Counted from the first letter of the stretch, positions 8,113-16,539 are shown. The stretch: 64,000 bases of DNA from JAWLBM01 sp041687675 (GCA_041687675.1 JAWLBM010000005.1:62001-126000); one strand, 5' to 3'. Notes: generated from the letters alone by a model not told the origin. Numbers and translations are program-made.

Positions 8113-8142
8113 TTGACACGCCCGTCCGCCCGTCAGTAGGGT
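8113..8142 (+). promoter_or_regulatory. Sigma-70-like promoter of the etfBA genes
   Basis: A perfect TTGACA (8113-8118) is followed after 18 bases by TAGGGT (8137-8142), about 100 bases before the etfB start. It is the best match to a housekeeping promoter in this gap. The -10 box is weak but of a kind seen in high-GC alphaproteobacteria. Confidence 0.5.
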
Positions 8143-8242
8143 CGCGTCCTGAACCTTCCCTGTTGCGCTGCAGCAAGGCCGGCGGAACCAACGACAAGGC
8201 TCGCCGCGTTCTGCGGACGACCCCGTTCCAGGAATGACGTCC

Positions 8243-8989
8243 ATGAAGATTCTCGTGCCCGTGAAGCGGGTGGTGGACTACAACGTGAAGATCCGCGTGA
8301 AGCCGGACGGCTCGGGCGTGGACCTCGCCAACGTCAAGATGTCGATGAACCCCTTCGACGAGATCGCCGTCGAGGAGGCCCTGCGCCTCAGGGAGGCCGG
8401 CAAGGCCAGCGAGGTGGTCGCCGTCTCGATCGGCCCCGCCCAGGCGCAGGAGACGCTGCGCACCGCGCTCGCCATGGGCGCCGACCGGGCGATCCTCGTC
8501 GAGGTGGAGGGGATCGTCGAGCCGCTCGCGGTGGCGAAGATCCTGAAGGCCGTGATGGCCGAGGAGGAGCCGGGCCTGGTCATCCTCGGCAAGCAGGCGA
8601 TCGATGACGACTGCAACCAGACCGGCCAGATGCTGGCGGCGCTGACCGGCCGGCCCCAGGGCACCTTCGCCTCGAAGGTGGACCTCGGCGACGGCGAGGT
8701 GACCGTCACCCGCGAGGTCGACGGCGGCCTCGCCACGGTGAAGCTCGCACTCCCGGCGATCATCACCACGGACCTGCGCCTCAACGAGCCGCGCTACGCT
8801 TCGCTGCCCAACATCATGAAGGCCAAGAAGAAGCCGCTGGACGTGCGCAAGGCCGCCGACCTCGGGGTCGACACCGCGCCGCGCCTCGAGGTCCTGAAGA
8901 CGGTGGAGCCGAAGGGCCGCTCCGCCGGCGTCAAGGTCGCCTCGGCGGCCGAACTCGTCGACAAGCTCAAGACCGCCGGCGTTCTCTGA
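8243..8989 (+). CDS. etfB: Electron transfer flavoprotein, beta subunit
   Basis: This 248-residue small subunit of ETF carries electrons from acyl-CoA and amine dehydrogenases to ETF-ubiquinone oxidoreductase. It begins MKILVPVKRVVDYNVKIRV. SMNPFDEIAVEEALRLREAG and LGKQAIDDDCNQTGQM are family hallmarks (AMP-binding region), and the beta signature VKLALPAIITTDLRLNEPRYASLPNIM follows. ATG 8243 is preferred to an ATG nine bases upstream, since AGGAA sits at proper spacing. It forms an operon with etfA 16 bases downstream. Confidence 0.95.
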   Translation: MKILVPVKRVVDYNVKIRVKPDGSGVDLANVKMSMNPFDEIAVEEALRLREAGKASEVVAVSIGPAQAQETLRTALAMGADRAILVEVEGIVEPLAVAKILKAVMAEEEPGLVILGKQAIDDDCNQTGQMLAALTGRPQGTFASKVDLGDGEVTVTREVDGGLATVKLALPAIITTDLRLNEPRYASLPNIMKAKKKPLDVRKAADLGVDTAPRLEVLKTVEPKGRSAGVKVASAAELVDKLKTAGVL

Positions 8990-9005
8990 GGCCGGGAGGA
9001 GACAC

Positions 9006-9944
9006 ATGACCACGCTTCTGTTGGCCGACAGCGAGAACGGCCACCTCAAGGACACCACCCACAAGGCGCTGACCGCGGCGAAGGCCATGGGCGCGCCGGT
9101 CCACGTGCTGGTCGCCGACGCCGCCGGCGCCGCCGACGCCGCCGCCGAGGCGGCGAAGCTCGACGGCGTCGAGAAGGTGCTGGTCGCCGAGGCCGAGGCC
9201 TTCGGCCCCGACCTCGCCGAGCCGCTCGCCGCGCTGCTGGTCGATCTCGCCGCCACCTACGACGGGCTGGTGACCGCGGCCACGACGCGCGGCAAGAACG
9301 TGATGCCGCGGGTCGCCGCCCTTCTCGACGTGATGCAGGTCTCCGACGTCTCGGCAGTCCATTCGGCCGATACCTTCGATCGGCCGATCTACGCCGGCAA
9401 CGCCCTCCAGACGGTGCGGGCGACCGACGCCAAGAAGGTGGTCACGGTGCGCGTCGCCTCCTTCGCCGCGGCGGAGGAAGGCGGGTCCGCCGCCCCGGTG
9501 GAGAGCGTCGGCGCGCCCGCCGACCCGGGCATCTCCTCCTTCGTCGGCGCCGCGCTCGCCGAGAGCGAGCGGCCCGAACTCACCTCGGCCAGGATCATCG
9601 TCTCCGGCGGCCGGGCGCTCGGCTCGGCGGAGAAGTTCAAGGAGGTGGTGATCCCGCTCGCCGACAAGCTCGGCGCGGCGGTCGGCGCCTCGCGCGCGGC
9701 GGTGGACGCCGGCTACGCCCCCAACGACTGGCAGGTCGGCCAGACGGGCAAGGTGGTGGCGCCGGATCTCTACGTCGCCCTCGGCATCTCCGGCGCGATC
9801 CAGCACCTCGCCGGCATGAAGGACAGCCGGGTCATCGTGGCCGTCAACAAGGACGAGGAGGCGCCGATCTTCCAGGTTGCCGACTACGGCCTTGTCGGCG
9901 ACCTTTTCGTCGTCGTACCAGAACTCGTGAAGGCGCTGGATTGA
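9006..9944 (+). CDS. etfA: Electron transfer flavoprotein, alpha subunit
   Basis: This 312-residue FAD-binding large subunit of ETF shows the C-terminal FAD domain in full: SARIIVSGGRALGS, VGASRAAVDAGYAPNDWQVG, TGKVVAPDLYVALGISGAI and HLAGMKDSRVIVAVNKDEEAPIF. A strong GGGAGGA precedes the ATG at 9006. It follows etfB directly and is followed after 50 bases by a 3-hydroxyacyl-CoA dehydrogenase gene, an arrangement that links the ETF pair to acyl-CoA oxidation. Confidence 0.96.
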   Translation: MTTLLLADSENGHLKDTTHKALTAAKAMGAPVHVLVADAAGAADAAAEAAKLDGVEKVLVAEAEAFGPDLAEPLAALLVDLAATYDGLVTAATTRGKNVMPRVAALLDVMQVSDVSAVHSADTFDRPIYAGNALQTVRATDAKKVVTVRVASFAAAEEGGSAAPVESVGAPADPGISSFVGAALAESERPELTSARIIVSGGRALGSAEKFKEVVIPLADKLGAAVGASRAAVDAGYAPNDWQVGQTGKVVAPDLYVALGISGAIQHLAGMKDSRVIVAVNKDEEAPIFQVADYGLVGDLFVVVPELVKALD

Positions 9945-9994
9945 GCCCGCGGATGCGCGGGCACCTCCGCCAAAGGACGGAAGTCGAGGTCAGA

Positions 9995-10873
9995 ATGGTC
10001 GAGATCAAGTCGGTCGCGGTGATCGGCGCCGGGCAGATGGGCAGCGGGATCGCGCACGTCAGCGCGCTGGCGGGGCATTCCGTCCGCCTCTACGACGTGT
10101 CGCCCGAGCGCGTCGAGGCGGGCCTTGCGACCATCAACGGCAACCTGCAGCGGCAGGTCCAGGGAAAGAAGATCGAGGAGGCGGACCGCACCCGCGCGCT
10201 GGAGCTGATCCGCGGCGTGGACACGATGGACAGCCTCGCCGACGTCGACCTCGTCATCGAGGCCGCCACCGAGAACGAGACGGTGAAGCGCAAGATCTTC
10301 ACCCAGCTCTGCCCGGTGCTGAAGCCGGAAGCGATGATCGGCACCAACACGTCGTCGATCTCGATCACCCGGCTTGCCGCCTCCACCGACCGGCCGGAAC
10401 GCTTCATCGGCATCCACTTCATGAACCCGGTGCCGGTGATGCAGCTCGTCGAGCTGGTGCGCGGCATCGCCACCGAGGACGAGACCTTCGAGGCGGCCAA
10501 GCATTTCGTCCGCGGCCTCGGCAAGACCATCGCGGTCAGCGAGGACTTCCCGGCCTTCATGGTCAACCGCATCCTCCTGCCGATGATCAACGAGGCGATC
10601 TACACGCTCTACGAGGGCGTCGGCACGGTGGATTCGATCGACACCGCGATGCGGCTCGGCGCCAACCACCCGATGGGGCCGCTGCAGCTCGCCGACTTCA
10701 TCGGCCTCGACACCTGCCTGTCGATCATGCAGGTGCTTTACGAGGGGCTCGCCGATTCCAAGTACCGGCCCTGCCCGCTGCTGGTGAAGTATGTCGAGGC
10801 CGGCTGGCTCGGCCGGAAGACCCAGCGCGGCTTCTACGACTACCGCGGCGAGGTGCCGGTTCCGACCCGCTGA
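9995..10873 (+). CDS. hbd: 3-hydroxybutyryl-CoA dehydrogenase
   Basis: This 292-residue NAD(P)-dependent enzyme interconverts 3-hydroxybutyryl-CoA and acetoacetyl-CoA in short-chain fatty acid, polyhydroxybutyrate or butyrate metabolism. The Rossmann motif VIGAGQMGSGIAHV is at the N-terminus. The catalytic region reads ERFIGIHFMNPVPVMQLVELV (His-Glu pair), and the C-terminal domain includes AFMVNRILLPMINEAI and GANHPMGPLQLADFIGLD. The length is that of the single-domain enzyme, not the FadB/FadJ fusion. ATG 9995 starts at the conserved MVEIKSVAVIGAG. It is the third gene after etfBA and is followed by a terminator at 10884. Confidence 0.95.
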   Translation: MVEIKSVAVIGAGQMGSGIAHVSALAGHSVRLYDVSPERVEAGLATINGNLQRQVQGKKIEEADRTRALELIRGVDTMDSLADVDLVIEAATENETVKRKIFTQLCPVLKPEAMIGTNTSSISITRLAASTDRPERFIGIHFMNPVPVMQLVELVRGIATEDETFEAAKHFVRGLGKTIAVSEDFPAFMVNRILLPMINEAIYTLYEGVGTVDSIDTAMRLGANHPMGPLQLADFIGLDTCLSIMQVLYEGLADSKYRPCPLLVKYVEAGWLGRKTQRGFYDYRGEVPVPTR

Positions 10874-10883
10874 CCCCCGGTCC

Positions 10884-10911
10884 GGCCAGGCGTGATCCGC
10901 GCCGGCCTTTT
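10884..10911 (+). terminator. Rho-independent terminator after hbd
   Basis: GGCC-A-GGCG (10884-10892) pairs with CGCC-GGCC (10900-10907) around a 7-base loop with one bulged A, and a run of four T follows. It lies 10 bases after the hbd stop and closes the etfBA-hbd unit. Confidence 0.7.
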
Positions 10912-10926
10912 GGAACGTTCCGATCC

Positions 10927-10950
10927 GCGGCGCCCGGCGACGGGCGCCGC
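10927..10950. repeat. Perfect 10-bp hairpin between hbd and the TusA-like gene
   Basis: GCGGCGCCCG (10927-10936) and CGGGCGCCGC (10941-10950) form a perfect stem with a GCGA tetraloop, 7 bases beyond the TusA-like stop. It lacks a real T-run on either side, so it may act as a 3' end stabiliser or a weak bidirectional terminator rather than a full intrinsic terminator. Confidence 0.6.
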
Positions 10951-10957
10951 TGCCGTT

Positions 10958-11236
10958 TCAGCCGGGCGGTCGCGGCCCGCGCTCGATGCGGAAGCGGAGA
11001 ATGCGGCCGTCCTGCTGGCGCTCGATGAGGCGGTGGCCGTTCTCGGCGCAGCCATGGGGGATGTCGATCGCCGACATCGGGTCGGTCGCCTCGACGAGCA
11101 GCGTTTCGCCCGGCGCCATGGCGGCGAGCGCCTTCAACGTCCTCAGCAGCGGAAGGGGGCAGTTGAGGCCGCGCAGGTCCAGCCTGGCGTCCGGGTCAGC
11201 GCAGCGCGGCAAGACAGAGGTCCACGAAGGCGGCAA
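10958..11236 (-). CDS. TusA-like sulfurtransferase (SirA/YeeD family)
   Basis: This protein has up to 92 residues. It has the TusA core: LDLRGLNCPLPLLRTLKAL with the persulfide cysteine C26 in the NCPLP motif, then GETLLVEATDPMSAIDIPHGCAENGHRL. TusA-like proteins carry sulfur as a protein persulfide in tRNA thiolation, molybdenum cofactor or sulfur-oxidation pathways. The ATG at 11236 overlaps the upstream small gene by 41 bases; an in-frame TTG nearer the domain is also possible, because only about 17 residues precede the fold. It is last in a tight unit with two micro-membrane proteins and, further up, SCO, so a role in copper-centre or respiratory-enzyme maturation can be suspected but not shown. 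Confidence 0.8.
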   Translation of the reverse strand: MPPSWTSVLPRCADPDARLDLRGLNCPLPLLRTLKALAAMAPGETLLVEATDPMSAIDIPHGCAENGHRLIERQQDGRILRFRIERGPRPPG

Positions 11237-11345
11237 CCCCCTCGCTGCCGACCGAAAGCGCCACCCCGAGGGCGATGATCGCCAGCGGCAGCGCCACGGA
11301 AAGCACCAGGTCGGAGCGGCGGGCGGGACCGGCGGGGAGCTTCAT
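11196..11345 (-). CDS. Micro-membrane protein (49 residues), one helix
   Basis: The ATG at 11345 opens a 49-residue frame beginning MKLPAGPARRSDLVLSV. It has a positively charged start, then one strongly hydrophobic helix (LVLSVALPLAIIALGVALSV) and a short C-terminal stretch ending CLAALR. A single span with a basic N-terminus suggests N-in topology. It begins 10 bases after the stop of the 48-residue protein and its end lies inside the TusA-like frame, a sign of translational coupling. No family is recognised. Confidence 0.55.
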   Translation of the reverse strand: MKLPAGPARRSDLVLSVALPLAIIALGVALSVGSEGVAAFVDLCLAALR

Positions 11346-11355
11346 CGGCGGCCTC

Positions 11356-11502
11356 TCAAAGGCAGGTGGCGACGCCGGCGAGGAGGCGCGCCACGAAGAC
11401 GCTCTCGCCATAGGCGACCTGGAGCACGACGGCGGAAGCGGCCGCCGCGAGGATCGCCCCGCCGCCGCCCCATGTGATCAATGCCGCTGTCCGCCCGCTC
11501 AT
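11356..11502 (-). CDS. Micro-membrane protein (48 residues), one helix
   Basis: The ATG at 11502 gives 48 residues starting MSGRTAALITWGGGGAIL; an in-frame ATG nine codons upstream (11529) is also possible. The body is a single Ala/Val-rich hydrophobic helix with a GGGG turn at its beginning, ending LLAGVATCL with a cysteine two residues from the C-terminus. It lies between the SCO gene (81 bases upstream on the same strand) and the second micro-protein. Coding status is supported by tight packing and by the absence of any competing frame, not by family recognition. Confidence 0.5.
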   Translation of the reverse strand: MSGRTAALITWGGGGAILAAAASAVVLQVAYGESVFVARLLAGVATCL

Positions 11503-11583
11503 CGGGTCCCACCCTCGTCTCGTCGGCATCCGTCGTGCCGCGTCTGCAGTCTATCGCGTCCACCGGCGCGGCCGCCAGTCCGG

Positions 11584-12183
11584 TCAACCCACAAGCCGCC
11601 TGAGCTTCTCCAGGGCATCCTCCCGGCTCTCGCCGAAGGAGATGGTCCCGCGGAAGCGGCCGTCCGCCCCGAACAGGTAGACGGACGCGGAGTGGTCCAT
11701 GCTGTAGTCGCTGCCGTCCTCGGTCGGCACCTTGCGGCGGTAGATCCGGTAGGCGGCGGCGATGGTCTCGATCTCCGCCTCGGTGCCGGTCAGGCCCTCG
11801 ATGCGGCCGGAGAAGGAGGAGAGATAGCTCTTCAGCGTCTCCGGATCGTCCCGCTCCGGGTCCACCGTCACGAAGTAGACGTCGAGTTTCTGCGACTCCG
11901 GCCCGAGGTCGTCGAGCAGCAGGCTCACCTCCGAAAGGGTGGTCGGGCAGACGTCCGGGCAGTGGGTGAAGCCGAAGAAGATGGCGTAGGGCCGCCCCTC
12001 GAGCGCCTTCTCGGTGACCCGGTGCCCGTCGGTGTCGACCAGCGTGAAGGGGCCGCCGATGGCGACGGCGTCCTGGGTCGCCGGCGGCATGGTCTCGCCG
12101 CGCCACAGCACCACCGCCGTGGCGATGGTGAGCGCGAGCACCAGCGACCAGGTCCCGATCCTGACGATCCGCAATGCCGACAT
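11584..12183 (-). CDS. SCO1/SenC family copper chaperone
   Basis: This 199-residue membrane-anchored thioredoxin-fold protein delivers or reduces copper for the CuA site of cytochrome c oxidase. The N-terminal anchor is TWSLVLALTIATAVVL. The copper ligands are the cysteines C75 and C79 in THCPDVCP and H164 in SMDHSASVYLFG. The segment FVTVDPERDDPETLKSYL is characteristic. ATG 12183 has GAGGAGG upstream. It leads the minus-strand group ending in the TusA-like gene. An aa3-type oxidase with a CuA subunit is encoded at 44.5-48.1 kb, a possible client. Confidence 0.92.
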   Translation of the reverse strand: MSALRIVRIGTWSLVLALTIATAVVLWRGETMPPATQDAVAIGGPFTLVDTDGHRVTEKALEGRPYAIFFGFTHCPDVCPTTLSEVSLLLDDLGPESQKLDVYFVTVDPERDDPETLKSYLSSFSGRIEGLTGTEAEIETIAAAYRIYRRKVPTEDGSDYSMDHSASVYLFGADGRFRGTISFGESREDALEKLRRLVG

Positions 12184-12365
12184 CGAGCCTCCTCAGCAAC
12201 CGGCCCATTGTGTCGGCTCGAATGCGGCCGGTTTCAACCCTCCAGATGCGCCCGGGCGCCGGGCGAGACCACGGGTCGCACCTTCTCCACCCCGCGGCGG
12301 GTGCTTGCGCCGGCGCCGGCCGGCGGGCACGATCCAGCCGGATACGGACCGCCTTGAGGGCCCCC

Positions 12366-12920
12366 ATGACCGACACCGCCGCCACGACGCCGAACGAGGT
12401 GCTGAAATTCTGGTGGGACGCCGGCCCGGCGGCCTGGTTCCGGTCCGACCCGGAGTTCGACGAGCGGGTACGGTCGGTGCTGGGGCCGCTCGCCGCCCGG
12501 GCGATGGCGGGCGAGTTGTCCTCCTGGGAGGAGACGCCGCACGGCTCGCTGGCGCTGATCCTGCTGCTCGACCAGGCGCCCCGCAACATGCACCGCCGCA
12601 CGCCGCGCGCCTTCGAGGGCGACGCCCTCGCGCTCGCGGCGGCCCGGCGGGCGATCGAGGCCGGCCACCCGGAGGTGTTCCCGCCGGGCGTCCGGTCCTT
12701 CTTCTACCTGCCCTTCGAGCACGCCGAGGACCTCGAGGCGCAGGCTCGGGGCGTCGACCTGATGCGCAGCCTCGGCGAGCGGGAGACGGTCTACTGGGCG
12801 CTCGTCCACTTCGAGGCGATCGCCCGCTTCGGCCGCTTCCCGCACCGGAACGCCATCCTCGGCCGGACCTCCACCCCGGAGGAGGAGGCCTGGCTGGCGG
12901 CGGGCGGCTTCAGCGCCTGA
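12366..12920 (+). CDS. DUF924 family protein
   Basis: This 184-residue all-helical soluble protein is a clear DUF924 member: NEVLKFWWDAGPAAWFRSDPEFDERV at the start, then LALILLLDQAPRNMHRRTPRAFEGD, SFFYLPFEHAEDLEAQARGVDL and FGRFPHRNAILGR. The family has a TPR-like fold and no settled biochemical role. ATG 12366 is the first in frame with the domain. It is convergent with the DsbB-like gene, 4 bases apart. Confidence 0.9.
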   Translation: MTDTAATTPNEVLKFWWDAGPAAWFRSDPEFDERVRSVLGPLAARAMAGELSSWEETPHGSLALILLLDQAPRNMHRRTPRAFEGDALALAAARRAIEAGHPEVFPPGVRSFFYLPFEHAEDLEAQARGVDLMRSLGERETVYWALVHFEAIARFGRFPHRNAILGRTSTPEEEAWLAAGGFSA

Positions 12921-12924
12921 GGCG

Positions 12925-13434
12925 TCAGCGGCGGGCCGGCAGCAGCGCGGCGGCGAGGGCGAGCAGGCCCGATGCGCCGGCGGCCACCACGTTCCACCCG
13001 GCGAAGGAGAGGCCGAGCACCCGCAGCGAGGTCTCCGTGCAGGAGACGAGGCGGGTCGACTGCAACTGGGCGAGCAGGTTGGTCGCGTCGGTCACCGGGC
13101 CGGTGCCGCCGCCGCAGTCGGTCGGGCCGGGCCAGAAGCCCCATTCCGCCCCGGCCTGGTAGCCGCCGATGCCGGCGCTGACCAGGAGCGCGACGCCGCC
13201 GAGGCCGGCGAGGATCCGCGCCGCCCCTGTCGCACGGCGGGCAAGGACGAGGCCGGCGAGCATCAGCGGCAGGCCGACGTAGTAGGGGATCCGCTGCTGC
13301 AGGCAGAGTTCGCACGGCACGTAGCCGCCGACCAGCTCGAAGGCCCACGCGCCGAGGATCGCCCCGAGCCCGATCGCCAGCGCAAGCGCCAGCGGCGCGA
13401 CGGGGAGCATTGTCGGCAGGGATCGAGGGGGCAT
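12925..13434 (-). CDS. DsbB-family disulfide bond formation protein
   Basis: This 169-residue inner-membrane protein with four predicted helices oxidises DsbA-type thiol oxidases and passes electrons to quinone. The first periplasmic loop has the C41-ELC-C44 pair in GGYVPCELCLQQRIPYY. The second loop has C107 (PTDCGGG) and C132 (LVSCTE). The ATG at 13434 has GGAG six bases upstream; a second ATG at 13410 is possible. The long frame upstream of this start is rich in Arg and Pro and is not taken as coding. Confidence 0.88.
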   Translation of the reverse strand: MPPRSLPTMLPVAPLALALAIGLGAILGAWAFELVGGYVPCELCLQQRIPYYVGLPLMLAGLVLARRATGAARILAGLGGVALLVSAGIGGYQAGAEWGFWPGPTDCGGGTGPVTDATNLLAQLQSTRLVSCTETSLRVLGLSFAGWNVVAAGASGLLALAAALLPARR

Positions 13435-13553
13435 CGGCGGCTCCGATCGGGGCGCGGGCGGCAGCCTCCGCCCGCTTGCGGGAGAGCTACCATCGGCGCC
13501 GCGGCGCCGCAATCGGTGGGGCGGCATCGGGGAAGGAGGGTGTCGTCCCGGTC

Positions 13554-13572
13554 GCGGCGCTCGAGGCGCCGC
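13554..13572. repeat. Perfect inverted repeat in the DsbB-DUF1674 gap
   Basis: GCGGCGC (13554-13560) and GCGCCGC (13566-13572) flank TCGAG. The surrounding 288-base gap (13435-13722) holds this repeat, a 14-base palindrome at 13494-13507, and no coding signal I can support. Without a T-run it is not a convincing terminator. In DNA of this composition such repeats arise easily. Confidence 0.4.
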
Positions 13573-13722
13573 ATCAGTCCGGCCGGACGCGCCCTCGGGG
13601 GGCTGGGGGCTGGAAATCCGAGAACCTCGGCCGTTCAGCCCGGGACGACGGGATGAAGCTGACAGCGCGCCTTGGCAAAGGCGGGGCGGAATTTCGGCGA
13701 AACAGAGATCAATTGCGACGAC

Positions 13723-13962
13723 TTAGAAATCGACCGTCAACCCCTTCACCTCCCAGTCGCCGTAGCGGACCGGTTCCAGCCCGCCGCGGCCGGCGATCTC
13801 CTTCGGCCTCGCTTCGCGCTCCCGCTCGGCGGCGGCGCGGCGCTCGGCGGCCTCGGCGAGGGCGCGCTCGGCCTCCGGCGTGAGCCTGCGGGCCGGCGGA
13901 GCCTCCACCGGGGCGGGCTCGGCGGCGGATGCGGATGCGGGGCGGTCGGCGGCGTCGTCCAT
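13723..13962 (-). CDS. DUF1674 protein, SDHAF4-like succinate dehydrogenase assembly factor
   Basis: This 79-residue protein has a low-complexity Ala/Pro/Glu N-terminus and a highly conserved C-terminus: PKEIAGRGGLEPVRYGDWEVKG ending LTVDF. That GG-x-EP-x-RYGDWE-x-KG pattern defines DUF1674, whose eukaryotic relative SDHAF4/Sdh8 helps load flavinated SDHA. ATG 13962 follows GAGGA. The gene is divergent from htpX, an arrangement typical of Hyphomicrobiales. Confidence 0.88.
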   Translation of the reverse strand: MDDAADRPASASAAEPAPVEAPPARRLTPEAERALAEAAERRAAAEREREARPKEIAGRGGLEPVRYGDWEVKGLTVDF

Positions 13963-14119
13963 GAGAAGTCCTCGTCGTGCCGGCAGATGTCCCGGCCGGC
14001 TCCGGGTGTGCCCAGCTTGATGCAACGGGGGCGGCTCCCCATCATATAGGACGTTCGGCGGATCCGTCCGCCCCCGGGACGCGGCGCCCGTTTCCCCGGC
14101 CGCACGGAACGGACCTTCG

Positions 14120-15055
14120 ATGAACGTCTTGCGCACCGCTATGCTTCTCGCCGCCATGACGGCGCTGTTCATGGGCGTGGGCTACCTGGTCGGCGGCCAG
14201 GCCGGCATGGTGGTCGCCTTCGCCGTCGCCGCGGCGATGAACCTCATCAGCTACTGGAACGCGGACAAGATGGTGCTCAGGATGCACCGCGCCCGCGAGG
14301 TGGACGAGCGCACGGCGCCCGACTTCTACCGGATGATCGGCGGCCTCGCGGCCAACGCCGGCCTGCCGATGCCGAAGGTCTACATCATCGACAACCCGCA
14401 GCCGAACGCCTTCGCCACCGGCCGCAACCCGGAGAACGCGGCGGTCGCCGCAACCACCGGCCTGTTGCAGCAGCTGACCCCGGAGGAAGTCGCCGGCGTC
14501 ATGGCGCACGAGCTTGCCCATGTAAAGAACCGCGACACGCTGATCATGACGCTCACGGCGACCATCGCCGGCGCGATCTCGATGCTCGCCAACTTCGGCT
14601 TCTTCTTCGGCGGCAGCCGCGACAACAACAGCCCCTACGGCGTCGTCGGCCTGCTGGTGGCGGTGTTCGTCGCCCCCATCGCCGCGCTGCTGGTGCAGAT
14701 GGCGATCTCGCGGACGCGGGAGTATTCGGCCGACCGGCTCGGCGCGGAGATCTGCGGGCGGCCCGACTGGCTCGCCTCGGCGCTCGGCAAGATCGCCGGC
14801 CAGGCGCGCCGGATTCCGAACATGACGGCCGAGGCGAATCCTGCTACGGCCCACATGTTCATCATCAATCCGCTGTCGGGCCAGCGGATGGACAACCTCT
14901 TCTCCACCCACCCGGACACCGGCAACCGCATCCGCGCCCTGATGGCGATGACGCAGGATGGCGGCGGGCCGGCCGAGGTGGCCGCCGCGGGGCCGTGGTC
15001 CCGCGCCTCCGTTCTCCAGCGCGGCCCGGGCGCCAAGCGTGGACCTTGGGGATGA
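14120..15055 (+). CDS. htpX: Membrane zinc metalloprotease HtpX
   Basis: This 311-residue M48 peptidase takes part in inner-membrane protein quality control. Two N-terminal membrane helices are followed by the zinc motif HELAH at 130-134, two further helices, and the third zinc ligand region SRTREYSADRLGAEI. The C-terminal HPDTGNRIRALM is also typical. Its TGA overlaps the ATG of rsmB (ATGA), so the two are translationally coupled. Confidence 0.96.
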   Translation: MNVLRTAMLLAAMTALFMGVGYLVGGQAGMVVAFAVAAAMNLISYWNADKMVLRMHRAREVDERTAPDFYRMIGGLAANAGLPMPKVYIIDNPQPNAFATGRNPENAAVAATTGLLQQLTPEEVAGVMAHELAHVKNRDTLIMTLTATIAGAISMLANFGFFFGGSRDNNSPYGVVGLLVAVFVAPIAALLVQMAISRTREYSADRLGAEICGRPDWLASALGKIAGQARRIPNMTAEANPATAHMFIINPLSGQRMDNLFSTHPDTGNRIRALMAMTQDGGGPAEVAAAGPWSRASVLQRGPGAKRGPWG

Positions 15056-16539
15056 AGCCTCCGAAGAAGCCCGGCCGGGGCGGGTCGGCCCCGGGCGGAA
15101 CCGGCGGCGGCAAGCGGCCGCCGGGCCGGGACGGCCGCCCCGGCGGCGGTCGGCCGCGGGGCGCCGGGTTCCAGCCCGGCACCGGCGTGATGAAGCCGAC
15201 GCGCGGCCAGGGCCGGCCGCAGCCGCGCGGCCCGGTCGGGATCGAGGCGCGGCGGCTCGCCGTCGACCTCGTCGCCGGCGTCCGCCGCGGCAAGCTGGTG
15301 GACCGGCTGCTCGACGAGGGCGCTCCGGCGATCCGCTACCAGGCCCTGGAGCCGCGCGACCGCGCGCTCGCCCGCGCCATCACCGGGGTGACGCTGCGCC
15401 GCTGGGGCCAGATCGAGGACGCCATCGGCCGCTTCCTCGAGCGGCCGCTCCCCGACGACGCCGGCAACCTCAAGGCCATCATGGCCGTAGGGGCGGGGCA
15501 GATCCTGTTCATGGACGTCGCCGACCATGCGGCAGTGGCGCTCGCCGTCGACCTCGTCGCGGCCGACCGCGGCAGCGCGCCCTTCAAGGGCGTCGCCAAC
15601 GCGGTGCTGCGGCGGGTGGCGAGCGAGAAGGACGCGATTCTCGCCGACCAGGACCCGGGCACCCTCAACACCCCGGAGTGGTTGCGCCGGCGCTGGGCGG
15701 ACACCTACGGCGAGGAGACCGCCCGCGCGATCGCGGCGAGCCATCTCGTCGAGCCGAGCCTCGACCTCACCGTCAAGTCCGATCCCGAGGGATGGGCCGC
15801 GCGGCTCGGCGGCCGCGTGCTGCCGACGGGATCCGTCCGCGTCCCCTCCTCCGGCGCGGTCGAGAAGCTCGACGGCTACGACGAGGGCGCCTGGTGGGTG
15901 CAGGACGCGGCGGCGACACTGCCGGTCCGCCTGCTCGGCGACGTCAAGGGCCGCAAGGTGGCGGACCTCTGCGCCGCCCCCGGCGGCAAGACGGCAATGC
16001 TCGCCCATCTCGGCGCCGACGTCACCGCCGTGGACGTCTCGTCGATGCGGATGGCGCGGCTTCGCCGCAACCTCGCCCGGCTGGGGCTCACGGCCAACAT
16101 CGTCACCGCCGACGTCACCGAGTGGATGGGCGGGTCCTTCGACATGGTCCTCCTGGACGCGCCCTGCAGCGCCACCGGCACGCTGCGCCGCCACCCGGAC
16201 GGGATCCTGTCGAAGAAGCCGGGGGACATCGCCTCGCTGGCGGCGCTGCAGCGGCGGCTCCTCGACCAGGCGATCCGGATCCTCAGGCCGGGCGGGCTCC
16301 TCGTCTTCTCGACCTGCTCGCTGGAGCCGGAGGAGGGGCCCGACCAGATCCGCCGGCTGATGCTGATCGACGCGCCGGTGGACCGGGTGCCGGTCACCGC
16401 GGACGAGGTGTTCGGGCACGAGGAACTGCTGACCGCGGACGGGGACGTTCGCACGCTGCCGATCCACTTTCCGTCGCCGGAACCGCGGCTCTCCGGCCTC
16501 GATGGCTTCTACGCCGCCCGCCTCCGGAGGCGGGTCTGA
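15052..16539 (+). CDS. rsmB: RsmB-type 16S rRNA (cytosine-C5)-methyltransferase
   Basis: This 495-residue enzyme of the NOL1/NOP2/Sun family methylates a cytosine of 16S rRNA. A basic, Gly/Pro-rich tail of about 60 residues precedes the NusB-like RNA-binding domain. The SAM site reads VADLCAAPGGKTAML. The catalytic cysteine pair lies in LLDAPCSATGTLRRHPD (about C371) and FSTCSLEPEEG (about C422). The start overlaps the htpX stop. The methylated position (m5C967 in the E. coli enzyme) is inferred from the family. Confidence 0.92.
   Translation: MKPPKKPGRGGSAPGGTGGGKRPPGRDGRPGGGRPRGAGFQPGTGVMKPTRGQGRPQPRGPVGIEARRLAVDLVAGVRRGKLVDRLLDEGAPAIRYQALEPRDRALARAITGVTLRRWGQIEDAIGRFLERPLPDDAGNLKAIMAVGAGQILFMDVADHAAVALAVDLVAADRGSAPFKGVANAVLRRVASEKDAILADQDPGTLNTPEWLRRRWADTYGEETARAIAASHLVEPSLDLTVKSDPEGWAARLGGRVLPTGSVRVPSSGAVEKLDGYDEGAWWVQDAAATLPVRLLGDVKGRKVADLCAAPGGKTAMLAHLGADVTAVDVSSMRMARLRRNLARLGLTANIVTADVTEWMGGSFDMVLLDAPCSATGTLRRHPDGILSKKPGDIASLAALQRRLLDQAIRILRPGGLLVFSTCSLEPEEGPDQIRRLMLIDAPVDRVPVTADEVFGHEELLTADGDVRTLPIHFPSPEPRLSGLDGFYAARLRRRV

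Noticed and set aside
13494..13572. Inverted repeats as a terminator of the DUF1674 gene
   Set aside because: The stems are perfect but have no T-run and lie more than 150 bases after the stop. In GC-rich DNA such stems are frequent.
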